Shown here one piece after another: positions 43,314 through 51,143 of a DNA stretch of 64,000 nt (position 1 is the stretch's first letter; every line of letters begins with the position of its first letter). This DNA comes from Candidatus Avelusimicrobium pullarium (lineage in GTDB: Bacteria > Elusimicrobiota > Elusimicrobia > Elusimicrobiales > Elusimicrobiaceae), in the NCBI GenBank assembly GCA_944323745.1, contig CALUTQ010000001.1, positions 248,001-312,000 on the forward strand, in the 5' to 3' direction. Made by a program: the position numbers and the translations under genes. The notes under the pieces are model-generated. The model made no database searches and had not been told where the DNA came from. It worked only from the letters and a program-made list of their open reading frames with translations.

Positions 43314-43342
43314 TTTTGCAAAAGGCATATTTTTTGTATAAT
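43314..43342 (+). promoter_or_regulatory. Promoter of the tRNA-Gly/tRNA-Thr/tuf transcript
   Basis: TATAAT at 43337-43342, with TTTTGC/TTTGCA-like sequence 16-17 bases upstream (43314-43320). Initiation would fall about 10 bases before tRNA-Gly. No other promoter is evident before tuf apart from TTGACA at about 43570, whose -10 is poor. Confidence 0.6.
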
Positions 43343-43359
43343 ATAGCAGATGTCTCTTT

Positions 43360-43430
43360 GCGGGCGTAGTTCAATGGTAGAACGTCAGCCTTCCAAGCTG
43401 GTCACGTGGGTTCGATTCCCATCGCCCGCT
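43360..43430 (+). tRNA. tRNA-Gly (anticodon TCC)
   Basis: GCGGGCG (43360-43366) pairs with CGCCCGC (43423-43429). Anticodon stem CAGC/GCTG around the CTTCCAA loop. T arm GTGGG-TTCGATT-CCCAT. CCA is not encoded. First of two tRNAs ahead of tuf. Confidence 0.95.
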
Positions 43431-43491
43431 TTTAATTACGGAACTGTCCGTAGAACAATTTCAGGCGCCGTGTAAACGGGAAACGCCAAAT

Positions 43492-43564
43492 GCTGGGGTA
43501 GCTCAGCTGGTAGAGCATCTCCATGGTAAGGAGAAGGTCGTGGGTTCGATTCCCATCCCCAGCT
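43492..43564 (+). tRNA. tRNA-Thr (anticodon GGT)
   Basis: GCTGGGG (43492-43498) pairs with CCCCAGC (43557-43563). Anticodon stem TCTCC/GGAGA with loop ATGGTAA. T arm GTGGG-TTCGATT-CCCAT. The Gly-Thr-tuf order is a widely conserved arrangement. Confidence 0.96.
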
Positions 43565-43627
43565 TTTTTTTGACATAACTAAACAGTGGAAGTACCGCAG
43601 TAAACTAAGAACAGGAGAACTAATCAA

Positions 43628-44818
43628 ATGGCAAAGGAAAAATTTTCGCGTAACAAACCGCACGTGAACGTCGGTACGATTGGACACGTGGACCACGGTA
43701 AGACGACGTTGACGACGGCGATTACGAAAGTATTGGCCAAAGAAGGCAAAGCCAAAGCGATGGCGTACACGGACATTGCCAAAGGCGGTGTAGTGCGTGA
43801 CGCATCTAAGATTGTGACGGTGGCGGTATCTCACGTAGAATATGAGACGGACAAACGCCACTATGCCCACATAGACTGCCCGGGACACGCCGATTACATT
43901 AAGAATATGATCACGGGTGCGGCGCAGATGGACGGAGCCATTTTGGTGGTATCTGCCGTAGACGGTCCGATGCCGCAGACGCGCGAACACGTGTTGTTGG
44001 CCAAACAGGTAAACGTACCCAAATTGGTGGTTTACTTGAACAAAGTAGATTTGGTAGATGATCCGGAATTGTTGGACCTGGTGGAAATGGAAATTCGCGA
44101 ATTGTTGTCCAAATATGATTTTGACGGGGACAATACGCCGATTATCCGCGGTTCTGCGTTGAAAGCCATTGAAGGCGATCAGAGCGAACTGGGCGAACCT
44201 TCCATTCACCGCTTGATGGACGCTTTGGATACGTGGATTCCCGAGCCGAAACGCGACACGGACAAGCCGTTCTTGATGGCGGTGGAAGACGTGTTCTCTA
44301 TTACGGGCCGCGGAACGGTGGCGACTGGTAGAATTGAACGCGGCAAGGTGCACGTGGGCGATCCGTTGGAAATCATTGGTTTCCGCGACAATTTGAGCAC
44401 GGTAGCGACTGGTATTGAAATGTTCCGCAAGCTGCTGGACGAAGGTATCGCAGGCGACAACGTAGGTATTTTGCTGCGCGGTATTGAAAAGAACCAGGTA
44501 GAACGCGGGCAGGTGTTGGCGGCTCCGAAATCTATTACGCCGCACAAACACTTTATGGGCCAGGTGTACATCTTGAAGAAAGAAGAAGGCGGGCGTCATA
44601 CACCGTTAACGCCGGGATACAAACCGCAGTTCTATTTGAGAACGACGGACGTGACGGGCGAGCTGAACTTCAAACAAGAGATGATTATGCCGGGCGACAA
44701 CGCCGAGATTGAAGTGAAGTTGATTACGCCTGTGGCAATGGAAGAAGGCTTGCGCTTTGCTATTCGCGAAGGCGGCCACACGGTAGGCGCCGGCGTAGTA
44801 ACCAAAATTATTGAGTAG
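43628..44818 (+). CDS. tuf: Translation elongation factor Tu
   Basis: GTPase that delivers aminoacyl-tRNA to the ribosome. The 396-residue protein has [11 protein letters not shown] (19-29), [22 protein letters not shown], the NKVD guanine motif, [16 protein letters not shown] and the C-terminal [18 protein letters not shown] lies at about 43612. Codon use is markedly biased (many ACG, TTG, GCG and CGC codons), as expected of a very highly expressed gene. It follows tRNA-Gly and tRNA-Thr and leads into rpmG-tRNA-Trp-secE-nusG. Confidence 0.98.
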   Translation: MAKEKFSRNKPHVNVGTIGHVDHGKTTLTTAITKVLAKEGKAKAMAYTDIAKGGVVRDASKIVTVAVSHVEYETDKRHYAHIDCPGHADYIKNMITGAAQMDGAILVVSAVDGPMPQTREHVLLAKQVNVPKLVVYLNKVDLVDDPELLDLVEMEIRELLSKYDFDGDNTPIIRGSALKAIEGDQSELGEPSIHRLMDALDTWIPEPKRDTDKPFLMAVEDVFSITGRGTVATGRIERGKVHVGDPLEIIGFRDNLSTVATGIEMFRKLLDEGIAGDNVGILLRGIEKNQVERGQVLAAPKSITPHKHFMGQVYILKKEEGGRHTPLTPGYKPQFYLRTTDVTGELNFKQEMIMPGDNAEIEVKLITPVAMEEGLRFAIREGGHTVGAGVVTKIIE

Positions 44819-44830
44819 TAAAATTGTTTA

Positions 44831-44887
44831 GTTCACTGTTACAGGGACATTGCCAGTCAATGTCCCTGTAGATATCATAGAGTGAAC
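44831..44887 (+). promoter_or_regulatory. Large nested hairpin between tuf and rpmG
   Basis: A 12-bp perfect stem (44841-44852 with 44858-44869, loop CCAGT) lies inside an outer 7-bp pairing GTTCACT/AGTGAAC (44831-44837 with 44881-44887). There is no T tract, so it is not a rho-independent terminator. A processing site or a segment tuning tuf versus rpmG expression is more likely. The rpmG Shine-Dalgarno lies just outside it. Confidence 0.7.
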
Positions 44888-44910
44888 CAATTATCTTAAG
44901 GAAAACGAAG

Positions 44911-45072
44911 ATGGCAACACACGAAAGAATCACCATTGCGCTCTCTTGCACAACCTGCAAGAATAAAAACTATTACCAAGTGCGCGGTAAAAAGAAAGAT
45001 TACAAACTGGAAGTTAACAAGTTTTGCAAAAAGTGCGGCAAAAGCACGCTGCACAAAGAAACGAAAGCCTAA
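44911..45072 (+). CDS. rpmG: 50S ribosomal protein L33
   Basis: A 53-residue basic protein of the large subunit. The zinc ribbon is intact (C13, C16, C39, C42; CTTC and CKKC), so this is the zinc-binding (C+) L33 form. TLHKETK at the C-terminus is typical. AAGGA at about 44899 provides the ribosome site. The tuf-rpmG-tRNA-Trp-secE-nusG order is conserved in many bacteria and confirms the call. Confidence 0.95.
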   Translation: MATHERITIALSCTTCKNKNYYQVRGKKKDYKLEVNKFCKKCGKSTLHKETKA

Positions 45073-45078
45073 TTTCGG

Positions 45079-45153
45079 GGGAGCGTCGGTTAACTGGTAA
45101 ACCACCGGTCTCCAAAACCGGGACTGAAGGTTCGAGTCCTTCCGCTCCTGCCA
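45079..45153 (+). tRNA. tRNA-Trp (anticodon CCA)
   Basis: GGGAGCG (45079-45085) pairs with CGCTCCT (45143-45149), with a G-U first pair; discriminator G73, typical of Trp, and encoded CCA (45151-45153). Anticodon stem CCGGT/ACCGG, loop CTCCAAA. T arm GAAGG-TTCGAGT-CCTTC. It lies between rpmG and secE and is probably cut out of the mRNA. Confidence 0.95.
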
Positions 45154-45177
45154 GTTTTATGCAAGGATTATTTGAAT

Positions 45178-45366
45178 ATGAATAAAGCAATTGATTTCCT
45201 CAAGCAATGCGTGTCCGAGCTGAAAAAATCCACTTGGCTCAGCCGACGGGAAGTAGCCCAGTCCACGGTACTGGTGGCTATTGTAGTGGCTTTGACGGCT
45301 GCCTATGTGAGCATTATTGACTTCGGCCTGACCAAAGTGCTGGGGTTGTTCGTAGGGGGACGCTAA
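45178..45366 (+). CDS. secE: Preprotein translocase subunit SecE
   Basis: A 62-residue, single-span form that clamps SecY. An amphipathic helix with ELKKSTWLSRREVAQST precedes one transmembrane helix (about 30-55). I take ATG 45178, which has AAGGATT upstream, over an in-frame TTG at 45172. The stop shares a base with the nusG ATG (TAATG). Confidence 0.92.
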   Translation: MNKAIDFLKQCVSELKKSTWLSRREVAQSTVLVAIVVALTAAYVSIIDFGLTKVLGLFVGGR

Positions 45367-45896
45367 TGGCTGAAGAAAAAAATTGGTACGTCGTCCATAC
45401 CCAGACGGGACACGAAGACAAAGTCCGCAAAAAAATTCTGTTGCAAGTGGATATCCAAGGCTTTGGCGACCGCGTGTTTAACGTGCTCGTTCCTACCGAA
45501 GAAGTGGTAGAAGTCAAACAGAACAAAAAAGTCCTTCGCAAACGCAAATTTTTCCCGGGATATGTGCTGGTGCAGATGTGTATGACCAGCGAGTCCTATT
45601 GGTTTATTAAAAATATTCCCGGCGTAACCGGTTTCTTGGGGGATCCGACCCCGGTACCGCTGCCGGAAGAAGAAATTGCCGGCATTGTAGAGCTGACTGA
45701 AGAAGGCGGCAAACCCAAACATATCGTTACCTTTGAACGCGGCGAAAGCGTGCGCATTACCGAAGGGCCGTTTAAGCATTTTATCGGCGTGGTGGAAGAG
45801 GTTAACGAGCAGAAGAACAAGCTGAAAGTGATGGTCACGGTATTTGACCGCGTCGCTCCGGTGGAAGTGGACTTCTTGCAAGTGGAGAAAAATTGA
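45366..45896 (+). CDS. nusG: Transcription termination/antitermination protein NusG
   Basis: Processivity factor that bridges RNA polymerase and Rho or the ribosome. The 176-residue protein begins WYVVHTQTGHEDKVRKKI (NGN domain), includes FFPGYVLVQM, NIPGVTGFLG, and ends with a KOW domain (RGESVRITEGPFKHFIGVVEEV). It is coupled to secE by TAATG, the standard secE-nusG pair. Size and motifs are ordinary. Confidence 0.97.
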   Translation: MAEEKNWYVVHTQTGHEDKVRKKILLQVDIQGFGDRVFNVLVPTEEVVEVKQNKKVLRKRKFFPGYVLVQMCMTSESYWFIKNIPGVTGFLGDPTPVPLPEEEIAGIVELTEEGGKPKHIVTFERGESVRITEGPFKHFIGVVEEVNEQKNKLKVMVTVFDRVAPVEVDFLQVEKN

Positions 45897-45956
45897 TTTT
45901 TCGGGCCCGCACAAGATGCGGGCTGTTGCTTAGCAGTAAAAATTATGGAGTAAAAA

Positions 45957-46391
45957 ATGGCAAAAGAGAAAAAAATTAAAGGTTACATCAAGCTGCAAAT
46001 TCCCGCAGGTTCGGCCAACCCGGCCCCTCCGGTGGGTCCTGCTTTGGGGCAGCACGGTGTAAACATTATGGAATTCTGCAAACAGTTCAACGCCAAAACG
46101 GCGAAACTGGAAAAAGGTATTAAGATTCCGGTCGTCATTACGGTATATGAAGATCGTTCTTTTACCTTCATCACCAAGATGCCGCCTATGGCTGTGCTCA
46201 TTATCAAAAAATTGGGCTTGGCTAAAGGCTCCGGCGCTCCGCACAAAGACAAAGTGGGCAAGATTACCCAAAAACAGTGCGAAGAAATTGCCGCTGAAAA
46301 ACTGCCCGACCTGAACACCAAAGACATTAAACAGGCCGCCGAAATGGTTAAAGGCACCGCCCGCAGTATGGGTGTGGACGTAGTAAAATAA
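45957..46391 (+). CDS. rplK: 50S ribosomal protein L11
   Basis: A 144-residue protein of the GTPase-associated centre. It has [37 protein letters not shown] and the C-terminal rRNA-binding part with [17 protein letters not shown] is at about -10. A GCCCGC/GCGGGC hairpin (about 45905-45922) lies in the nusG-rplK gap. rplA follows after 54 bases. Confidence 0.97.
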   Translation: MAKEKKIKGYIKLQIPAGSANPAPPVGPALGQHGVNIMEFCKQFNAKTAKLEKGIKIPVVITVYEDRSFTFITKMPPMAVLIIKKLGLAKGSGAPHKDKVGKITQKQCEEIAAEKLPDLNTKDIKQAAEMVKGTARSMGVDVVK

Positions 46392-46396
46392 ATTTA

Positions 46397-46431
46397 AAGG
46401 TTAAGGGAGGGCTTTTGCCCGCTATTACCTT
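46397..46431 (+). promoter_or_regulatory. Stem-loop in the rplK-rplA spacer
   Basis: AAGG/CCTT outer and GGGC-TTTT-GCCC inner pairings with internal loops lie just before the rplA Shine-Dalgarno. L1 represses its own operon through mRNA mimicry in known bacteria. Whether this is such a site is not established; in E. coli the site is before rplK. Confidence 0.35.
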
Positions 46432-46445
46432 AAGGAGTTTTAACG

Positions 46446-47123
46446 ATGGGAAAAAGAATGGAAGCTGCCAAAAAAGCGTTTGATGCTGAAAAGCTCTATA
46501 CGTTTGATGAAGCGGCGCAGATCGTAAAAGACAATGCCAAAGCAAAATTTGACGAAACCGTTGAATTGCACGTAAGCTTGGGCATTGACACCAAGAAAGC
46601 CGACCAGCAGGTGCGCACCACCGTGGTGCTGCCCAACGGTACCGGCAAAACCAAACGCATTGCCGTCATCGCCAAAGGCGAAAAAGCGCAAGAAGCGCAA
46701 AAAGCCGGCGCCGACAAAGTGGGTGCGGAAGACATTGTGGAAGAAGTAATCAAAGGCAAAATTGATTTTGATGTTTTGGTTGCTACCCCCGACACGATGA
46801 AAGATTTGGCCAAAGCGGCTAAAATCTTGGGTCCGCGCGGCTTGATGCCGAACCCGAAAAGCGGCACTGTAACGTTTGACTTGGCTAAAACGATTGCCGA
46901 GCTGAAAGCCGGCCGTGTGGAGTTCAAAGCCGATGCTTACGGCATTGTGCACACGATTATTGGCAAAGCTTCTTTCGACGCGGCTAAACTGGCGGAAAAC
47001 GCCAAAGCCGTGTTGGATACCATCCTGCGTGTGAAACCGAGCACCTCCAAAGGGATTTATCTAAAGAGCATTACGATGAGCTCTACGATGGGCCCCGGTG
47101 TTCATATCACGACCAGCAAATAA
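46446..47123 (+). CDS. rplA: 50S ribosomal protein L1
   Basis: A 225-residue L1-stalk protein, also a translational repressor in known systems. It has ELHVSLGIDTKKADQQVR, VLPNGTGKTKRIAV, GPRGLMPNPKSGTV and the C-terminal KGIYLKSITMSSTMGPG. AAGGAG precedes the ATG. A strong terminator follows, so rplJ-rplL-rpoB-rpoC, which commonly come next, are not in this transcript or in the window. Confidence 0.97.
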   Translation: MGKRMEAAKKAFDAEKLYTFDEAAQIVKDNAKAKFDETVELHVSLGIDTKKADQQVRTTVVLPNGTGKTKRIAVIAKGEKAQEAQKAGADKVGAEDIVEEVIKGKIDFDVLVATPDTMKDLAKAAKILGPRGLMPNPKSGTVTFDLAKTIAELKAGRVEFKADAYGIVHTIIGKASFDAAKLAENAKAVLDTILRVKPSTSKGIYLKSITMSSTMGPGVHITTSK

Positions 47124-47141
47124 GTACTCTTTTGCCAACAC

Positions 47142-47171
47142 AAAAACCCCGGGAATGACCGGGGTTTTTTT
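47142..47171 (+). terminator. Terminator after rplA
   Basis: AAACCCCGG and CCGGGGTTT arms with a seven-T tract. Confidence 0.9.
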
Positions 47172-47295
47172 ATGGAGCACTTAAATTTTCCCGTCACCCA
47201 GGCGTGCTGCGCGGAAAAGAACGGGGAGCTACCTCTTAAACTAAGTACGTAAAACAGACCGTGCCGCGTGCCCCGCACAAATGATAATTGTGTAT

Positions 47296-47338
47296 TGCCG
47301 TAAACGGCACAAACGGACGGTTTTTAATAACACGTGTT
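47296..47338 (+). other. Two short palindromes upstream of the 47384 gene
   Basis: TGCCGT-AA-ACGGCA (47296-47309) and AACACGTGTT (47329-47338) lie in a 212-base gap that holds no other feature I can see. They may be protein-binding sites for the downstream exported-protein gene. No clear promoter could be assigned. Confidence 0.3.
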
Positions 47339-47383
47339 CCACACAGCCTTTATTTGTAAACATTTTGTAACACAGAAGGAAAA

Positions 47384-48415
47384 ATGACCGTACACCCAAT
47401 TTTTAAAGTCGTTGTTTTCATAATGTTTTCTTTGGCGTCTTTTGCTTGGGCGCAAATGCCGCCGTCCGGCGCTCCGCAGGACATCACACAGGCAAAGAAC
47501 TTTTTGGCTGGAGCTCCGGCTCAAAAAGTGCTGGCTTTCGGTTTGCCTGCCGCCGTATTACTGGCCGAGCCGGAAGCGTCTTTGCCCAATCTGACAGATG
47601 CGGTGGCCAAACTCGGCAAGGTGCAGCTTCCTTCTTTTGCCTCTGCCGAAAGATGGGTCAAACAAAAAGCCTCGCTGGAAGGCGTCAGCCTCAATGCGGA
47701 AAAAATGGCAGACGCCGTAGACGGTCTGCGAATGAATGCGCAAAAATTAATCACACAGCGAGAACGCCTGGTGCAGGAAGCCCAACGGGTGGAGGCGTTA
47801 CGCGGGCAAGCTAACAGCCTGTTAGCACAGTGGGAAGAAAAAAGGAAAATAACGTATAAAACCCCCAGCGGTTGGGGAAACAGCGCCTTGGACAGAATCA
47901 GCAGCCGTTACGACCAAATTTATGCCGAATTTCTGCACCGCCACGAAGCGTTGTCTCTGCAAATACAGGAATATAAAAGAGCCCGTACATTCTTTAAACG
48001 TACCGGCCGTCTGCTGCCGGCGCAAAGCCCCAGCCTGGTAAAGGCGGCGGCTGCTAAAGCCGGTGTAAAAAGCCTTGCCAAAAAAATGCCCTTGGTATTA
48101 CTGGCGGCTTGGGCGGTTCAAGCCGCAGATGACGACGAGCCCAAACTGATCCGCCGCCTGCAAAGCAATCCGGCTTTGGTCAAAAATTTGTCGGCAGAGG
48201 ATATGGAAAAAATTATCGCTTCCCCTTCGTTGGCAGAAGTGTATATGACCATCGTCCGCAATGTGTATGACTTGAGCTTTTTGTCGGACGAACAGTTGGA
48301 ATATGTTAAAGAAAACGGGCAATATGGGGGAAACTCGGCTTATGATGCCCGCCGGGCGGAGGCCGCTAAACGCCTTTTAAGCAAAGAACTGGCCGCCGAA
48401 CGGCAGCAATGGTAA
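47384..48415 (+). CDS. Exported coiled-coil protein of unknown function (343 aa)
   Basis: It has a signal peptide (IMFSLASFAWA) and a Pro/Ala-rich segment. A long helical, Gln/Glu/Arg-rich region (about 95-205) likely forms coiled coils. A hydrophobic Ala-rich patch (PLVLLAAWAVQAA, about 240-252) comes next, followed by an acidic helical tail. AAGGAAA precedes the ATG. No family is recognised. Domain order (signal, helical body, late hydrophobic Ala patch) is like the exported orphan at 41175. A secreted protease gene follows 43 bases later and may be functionally linked. Confidence 0.72.
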   Translation: MTVHPIFKVVVFIMFSLASFAWAQMPPSGAPQDITQAKNFLAGAPAQKVLAFGLPAAVLLAEPEASLPNLTDAVAKLGKVQLPSFASAERWVKQKASLEGVSLNAEKMADAVDGLRMNAQKLITQRERLVQEAQRVEALRGQANSLLAQWEEKRKITYKTPSGWGNSALDRISSRYDQIYAEFLHRHEALSLQIQEYKRARTFFKRTGRLLPAQSPSLVKAAAAKAGVKSLAKKMPLVLLAAWAVQAADDDEPKLIRRLQSNPALVKNLSAEDMEKIIASPSLAEVYMTIVRNVYDLSFLSDEQLEYVKENGQYGGNSAYDARRAEAAKRLLSKELAAERQQW

Positions 48416-48458
48416 ACCTCCCGACGGTTCTGTTTGTAAAGTTAAGTATAATAATAAA

Positions 48459-49451
48459 ATGAAATATTGGTTTGCCGGAATCGTAACTTTATTGTTTTTG
48501 CCGGTATTTTTGGCGGCGGAGGTGGGGGTTTTGTCCCTTACCAGCGAAGACGTACACACCAAGAAGGAAGATTTTTGGCACACCTTTGAATATTATGTCG
48601 TCGGCCCCTCGGGCAAAACGACAAAATGCCAAGCTACGCGTATTGAAAAAAAATGGTTTGCCACGGCCGCCCATTGTGTGGCGGCGCTTTGCACCAATAA
48701 CTGTACTCTGCGGATGGACTTGCTGGAGCAGCCTTATTCCGCATTTGTCAGCGTCAGCCATTCTGCCAAAAAACCGGTGGTTTTTATTCACCCGGGCTAC
48801 AATGCTTCCCGCCCTGTAGATCACGATTTTGCTTTGCTGAATATAGATTTAAATAAGGCCGACGTCCGCTATTACCGGCGTCCGGCCGGAGCGGAAAAGC
48901 AAAATGTGGCCGTTTCCAAAGCAATGTTTAACCGGTTTCTGCAACGGAACACCACTGCCAGACGGGAGTTTAACAGCATTCTTCATCCGTCGTTCCCGCC
49001 GTTATTGTATATTACCGGCGGTACGGGGCGTTTGAACAGAGAGCTGTCCGTTATTTCTATTTTTGGCGGTAAACGGCAAATTCTTAAAAACCCCAACCCG
49101 ACCGATTATGTGGAAAAGCTGGGCTTTGCCTATACGCCCAACTTTGGCATTAGGGAAGGGATGAGCGGCTCGGGCGTGATGGCCAATACCGGAGAGCTGG
49201 TGGGGGTTGTGTCTGCCTATTTAGGCATATGGGTGGGCAAAAAAAAGGAAGAAGAATATTTTATGTTTGCCGTATTTGACGGAGACATTTTAAACTTTAT
49301 GGAACGTGTAATGGGCAGTGATTATTATAAATTAGACCGCAAAGAAGCAGACAGTTCCTATATCGGCAAGGCCTCTTTTAATCACAGCGATGTAATCAAT
49401 GCCGTGGACGAAATCAAAAGGGCGTCCGTCAAAAATAAAACTTCAAAATAA
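48459..49451 (+). CDS. Exported trypsin-like serine protease (S1 fold)
   Basis: A 330-residue protein with signal peptide (IVTLLFLPVFLAA). The triad is visible: H72 in FATAAHCV, D123 in VDHDFALLNI, and S236 in REGMSGSGV, where the usual GDSGG is GMSGSG as in V8/HtrA-like relatives. A Cys pair after the His (C78, C83) may form a disulfide. There is no PDZ domain, so it is not HtrA. A TATAAT box ends 6 bases before the ATG and no Shine-Dalgarno is seen. Probably periplasmic or secreted; substrate unknown. Confidence 0.85.
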   Translation: MKYWFAGIVTLLFLPVFLAAEVGVLSLTSEDVHTKKEDFWHTFEYYVVGPSGKTTKCQATRIEKKWFATAAHCVAALCTNNCTLRMDLLEQPYSAFVSVSHSAKKPVVFIHPGYNASRPVDHDFALLNIDLNKADVRYYRRPAGAEKQNVAVSKAMFNRFLQRNTTARREFNSILHPSFPPLLYITGGTGRLNRELSVISIFGGKRQILKNPNPTDYVEKLGFAYTPNFGIREGMSGSGVMANTGELVGVVSAYLGIWVGKKKEEEYFMFAVFDGDILNFMERVMGSDYYKLDRKEADSSYIGKASFNHSDVINAVDEIKRASVKNKTSK

Positions 49452-49477
49452 AACCCCGGGCAAGCCGGGGTTTTTTT
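49451..49477. terminator. Bidirectional terminator between the protease gene and obgE
   Basis: AAACCCCGG and CCGGGGTTT arms with A and T tracts, at the junction of convergent genes. Confidence 0.88.
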
Positions 49478-50858
49478 AATCGTTCGTTTTCCCTTTGCGT
49501 CGGGCGGCGCGTTTGGCCAAGCGTTCCGCTTTGGTTTCTCGGCGTTTATAGCCGGCGTGTTCGGGGTTTTCGGCCGCTTCTTTGTCCAAGGAGCCGTTCC
49601 ATTCAAACTCACGGCCGCCGGCAATCAGCGGGTCTCCGTCCTGTACGCCTGCTTTTAGAAGGGCTTTTTCCAGCCCGATTTTTTTGAATATTCCGCGCAG
49701 GCGGGCCACCGCTTCGGGCTGGGTAAAGTTTGTCATTGCAATAAACTCGTCTATTTTTTTGCCCGTTATGTGGATGACGCCTTCTTCATCGCGGTCAATT
49801 ACAAAAATCGGCTCCACTTTATGCACTACGGCCTGCGGGGCTTGCTCCTGCACTAGCGGCACCGGCGTGACGGAAAGAATTTTGACCACTTCGTCTAGCA
49901 CCTGCTTAACGCCTTGCCCCGTAGCGGCAGACATCAGCATAACGGGATATTTTTTGTATTTCTTTTTAATTTGCTCATATGCTTTTTGCGCGGAGGGCAA
50001 ATCGGCTTTGTTTACGGCAATAATACGCGGCTTTTTGGCCAGTTCTTTATCAAACTGCTTCAGTTCCTGTTCAATTACTTTTACCGATTGGACTGCGTCC
50101 ATTCCGTCAAACCCGTCCGGATCCACCAGATGCAGCAAAACGCGGGTGCGTTCAATGTGTTTTAAAAACTGGTGGCCCAGCCCTTTGCCTTCGCTGGCAC
50201 CTTCAATAATGCCCGGAATGTCCGCCGTAGCAAAGGAAAGCCCTTTGTGCATTGTAATACCCAAATTGGGGTTTAAAGTGGTAAAGGGATAGTCCGCAAT
50301 TTTGGGCCGCGCGCTGGAAATAGCCGTCAAAAAAGTGCTTTTGCCCGCGTTTGGAAAGCCGACCAGGCCCAAATCGGCCAGTACTTTAAGTTCCAAAATC
50401 AGCGTTACTTCTTCGCCTGGTTGACCCAGTTCCGCCATATGCGGGCAGGTGTTGTTGCGGGTTTTAAAAGACTGGTTGCCGCGCCCGCCGTTGCCGCCGC
50501 GTGCCACTACCAGCTGCTGGCCCTGTTTGGTAATGTCCCCCAGCAGTTGCCCATCTTTATAAATCAGCGTGCCCAGCGGAACGTGGATGATTTTGTCTTC
50601 TCCGCCGCGGCCGGTTTTGTTATAGGTGCCGCCTTTTTCGCCGTTTTGGGCTTCAATGTGCGGGTTATAGGCCAGCTCCAGCAGGGTGGTCAGGTTGCTT
50701 TCGCCCTGTATAATTACGTCGCCGCCTTTGCCGCCGCAGCCGCCGTTGGGGCCGCCGAACTCAATAAATTTTTCGCGGCGGAAAGACATACAGCCGTCGC
50801 CGCCTTTGCCGGCGGTAACGTAAATTTTGACACGGTCCAAAAAACTTCCTGATTGCAT
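49476..50858 (-). CDS. obgE: GTPase Obg (CgtA)
   Basis: Ribosome-associated GTPase of 50S assembly and stress control. The 460-residue protein has the Gly-rich Obg domain (1-158; GKGGDGCMSFRREKF, GGPNGGCGGKGGDV), the G domain with G1 GFPNAGKS (167-174), DIPGIIEGA and NKADLP, then an OCT domain. It ends in a basic tail of about 40 residues (KRRETKAERLAKRAARRKGK), longer than in many homologues. A Shine-Dalgarno (AAGGAT) precedes the ATG. It follows rplU-rpmA and a small basic gene, a classical L21-L27-Obg neighbourhood. Confidence 0.96.
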   Translation of the reverse strand: MQSGSFLDRVKIYVTAGKGGDGCMSFRREKFIEFGGPNGGCGGKGGDVIIQGESNLTTLLELAYNPHIEAQNGEKGGTYNKTGRGGEDKIIHVPLGTLIYKDGQLLGDITKQGQQLVVARGGNGGRGNQSFKTRNNTCPHMAELGQPGEEVTLILELKVLADLGLVGFPNAGKSTFLTAISSARPKIADYPFTTLNPNLGITMHKGLSFATADIPGIIEGASEGKGLGHQFLKHIERTRVLLHLVDPDGFDGMDAVQSVKVIEQELKQFDKELAKKPRIIAVNKADLPSAQKAYEQIKKKYKKYPVMLMSAATGQGVKQVLDEVVKILSVTPVPLVQEQAPQAVVHKVEPIFVIDRDEEGVIHITGKKIDEFIAMTNFTQPEAVARLRGIFKKIGLEKALLKAGVQDGDPLIAGGREFEWNGSLDKEAAENPEHAGYKRRETKAERLAKRAARRKGKTND

Positions 50859-50882
50859 AGTAAATCCTTACAAATACTTAAA

Positions 50883-51029
50883 TTACGCTTGCTCTGTTTC
50901 TTTAAGCAAGCGTTTAGACAAAGCCCTCTTGGCCTTGTTGCGCGCGCGTTTTGCTTTTTGGCGCGCGGCTGTTTTGGTGGTGGTATACACCCATTCGTCC
51001 TGTTTGACGGGTAAATCTTTGTCTTTCAT
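50883..51029 (-). CDS. Small basic protein (48 aa), unknown
   Basis: An open frame from ATG 51029 to TAA 50883 lies between rpmA and obgE on their strand, filling the gap. The product starts MKDKDLPVKQDEWVYTTTKT and continues with an Ala/Arg/Lys-rich helix (QKAKRARNKAKRAL). It has about 16 basic residues and no Cys. The composition resembles ribosomal or RNA-binding peptides, and the place within the L21-L27-Obg cluster suggests a ribosome-linked role. No good Shine-Dalgarno is visible and the rpmA terminator lies upstream, so expression is uncertain. Confidence 0.5.
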   Translation of the reverse strand: MKDKDLPVKQDEWVYTTTKTAARQKAKRARNKAKRALSKRLLKETEQA

Positions 51030-51095
51030 ATTTTAGCAAAAGGCGGTCAGGTTTCGTTGTGCCCAAAAGGGTTGTTTTTACCATACCGCTGCGGA

Positions 51096-51127
51096 TAAAA
51101 AAAGCGGCGGGTTTTAAACCCGCCGCC
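51096..51127 (-). terminator. Terminator or attenuator after rpmA
   Basis: On the (-) strand, GCGGCGGG-TTTAAAA-CCCGCCGC is followed by seven Ts. It would cut rplU-rpmA from the small gene and obgE, or pass only part of the transcription. Confidence 0.88.
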
Positions 51128-51143
51128 GCAAAAACCGTATGAC

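Noticed and set aside
43436-44599. A 387-codon open frame antisense to tuf and tRNA-Thr
   Set aside because: It crosses a tRNA gene and mirrors the biased tuf codons; the composition is implausible and there is no ribosome site.
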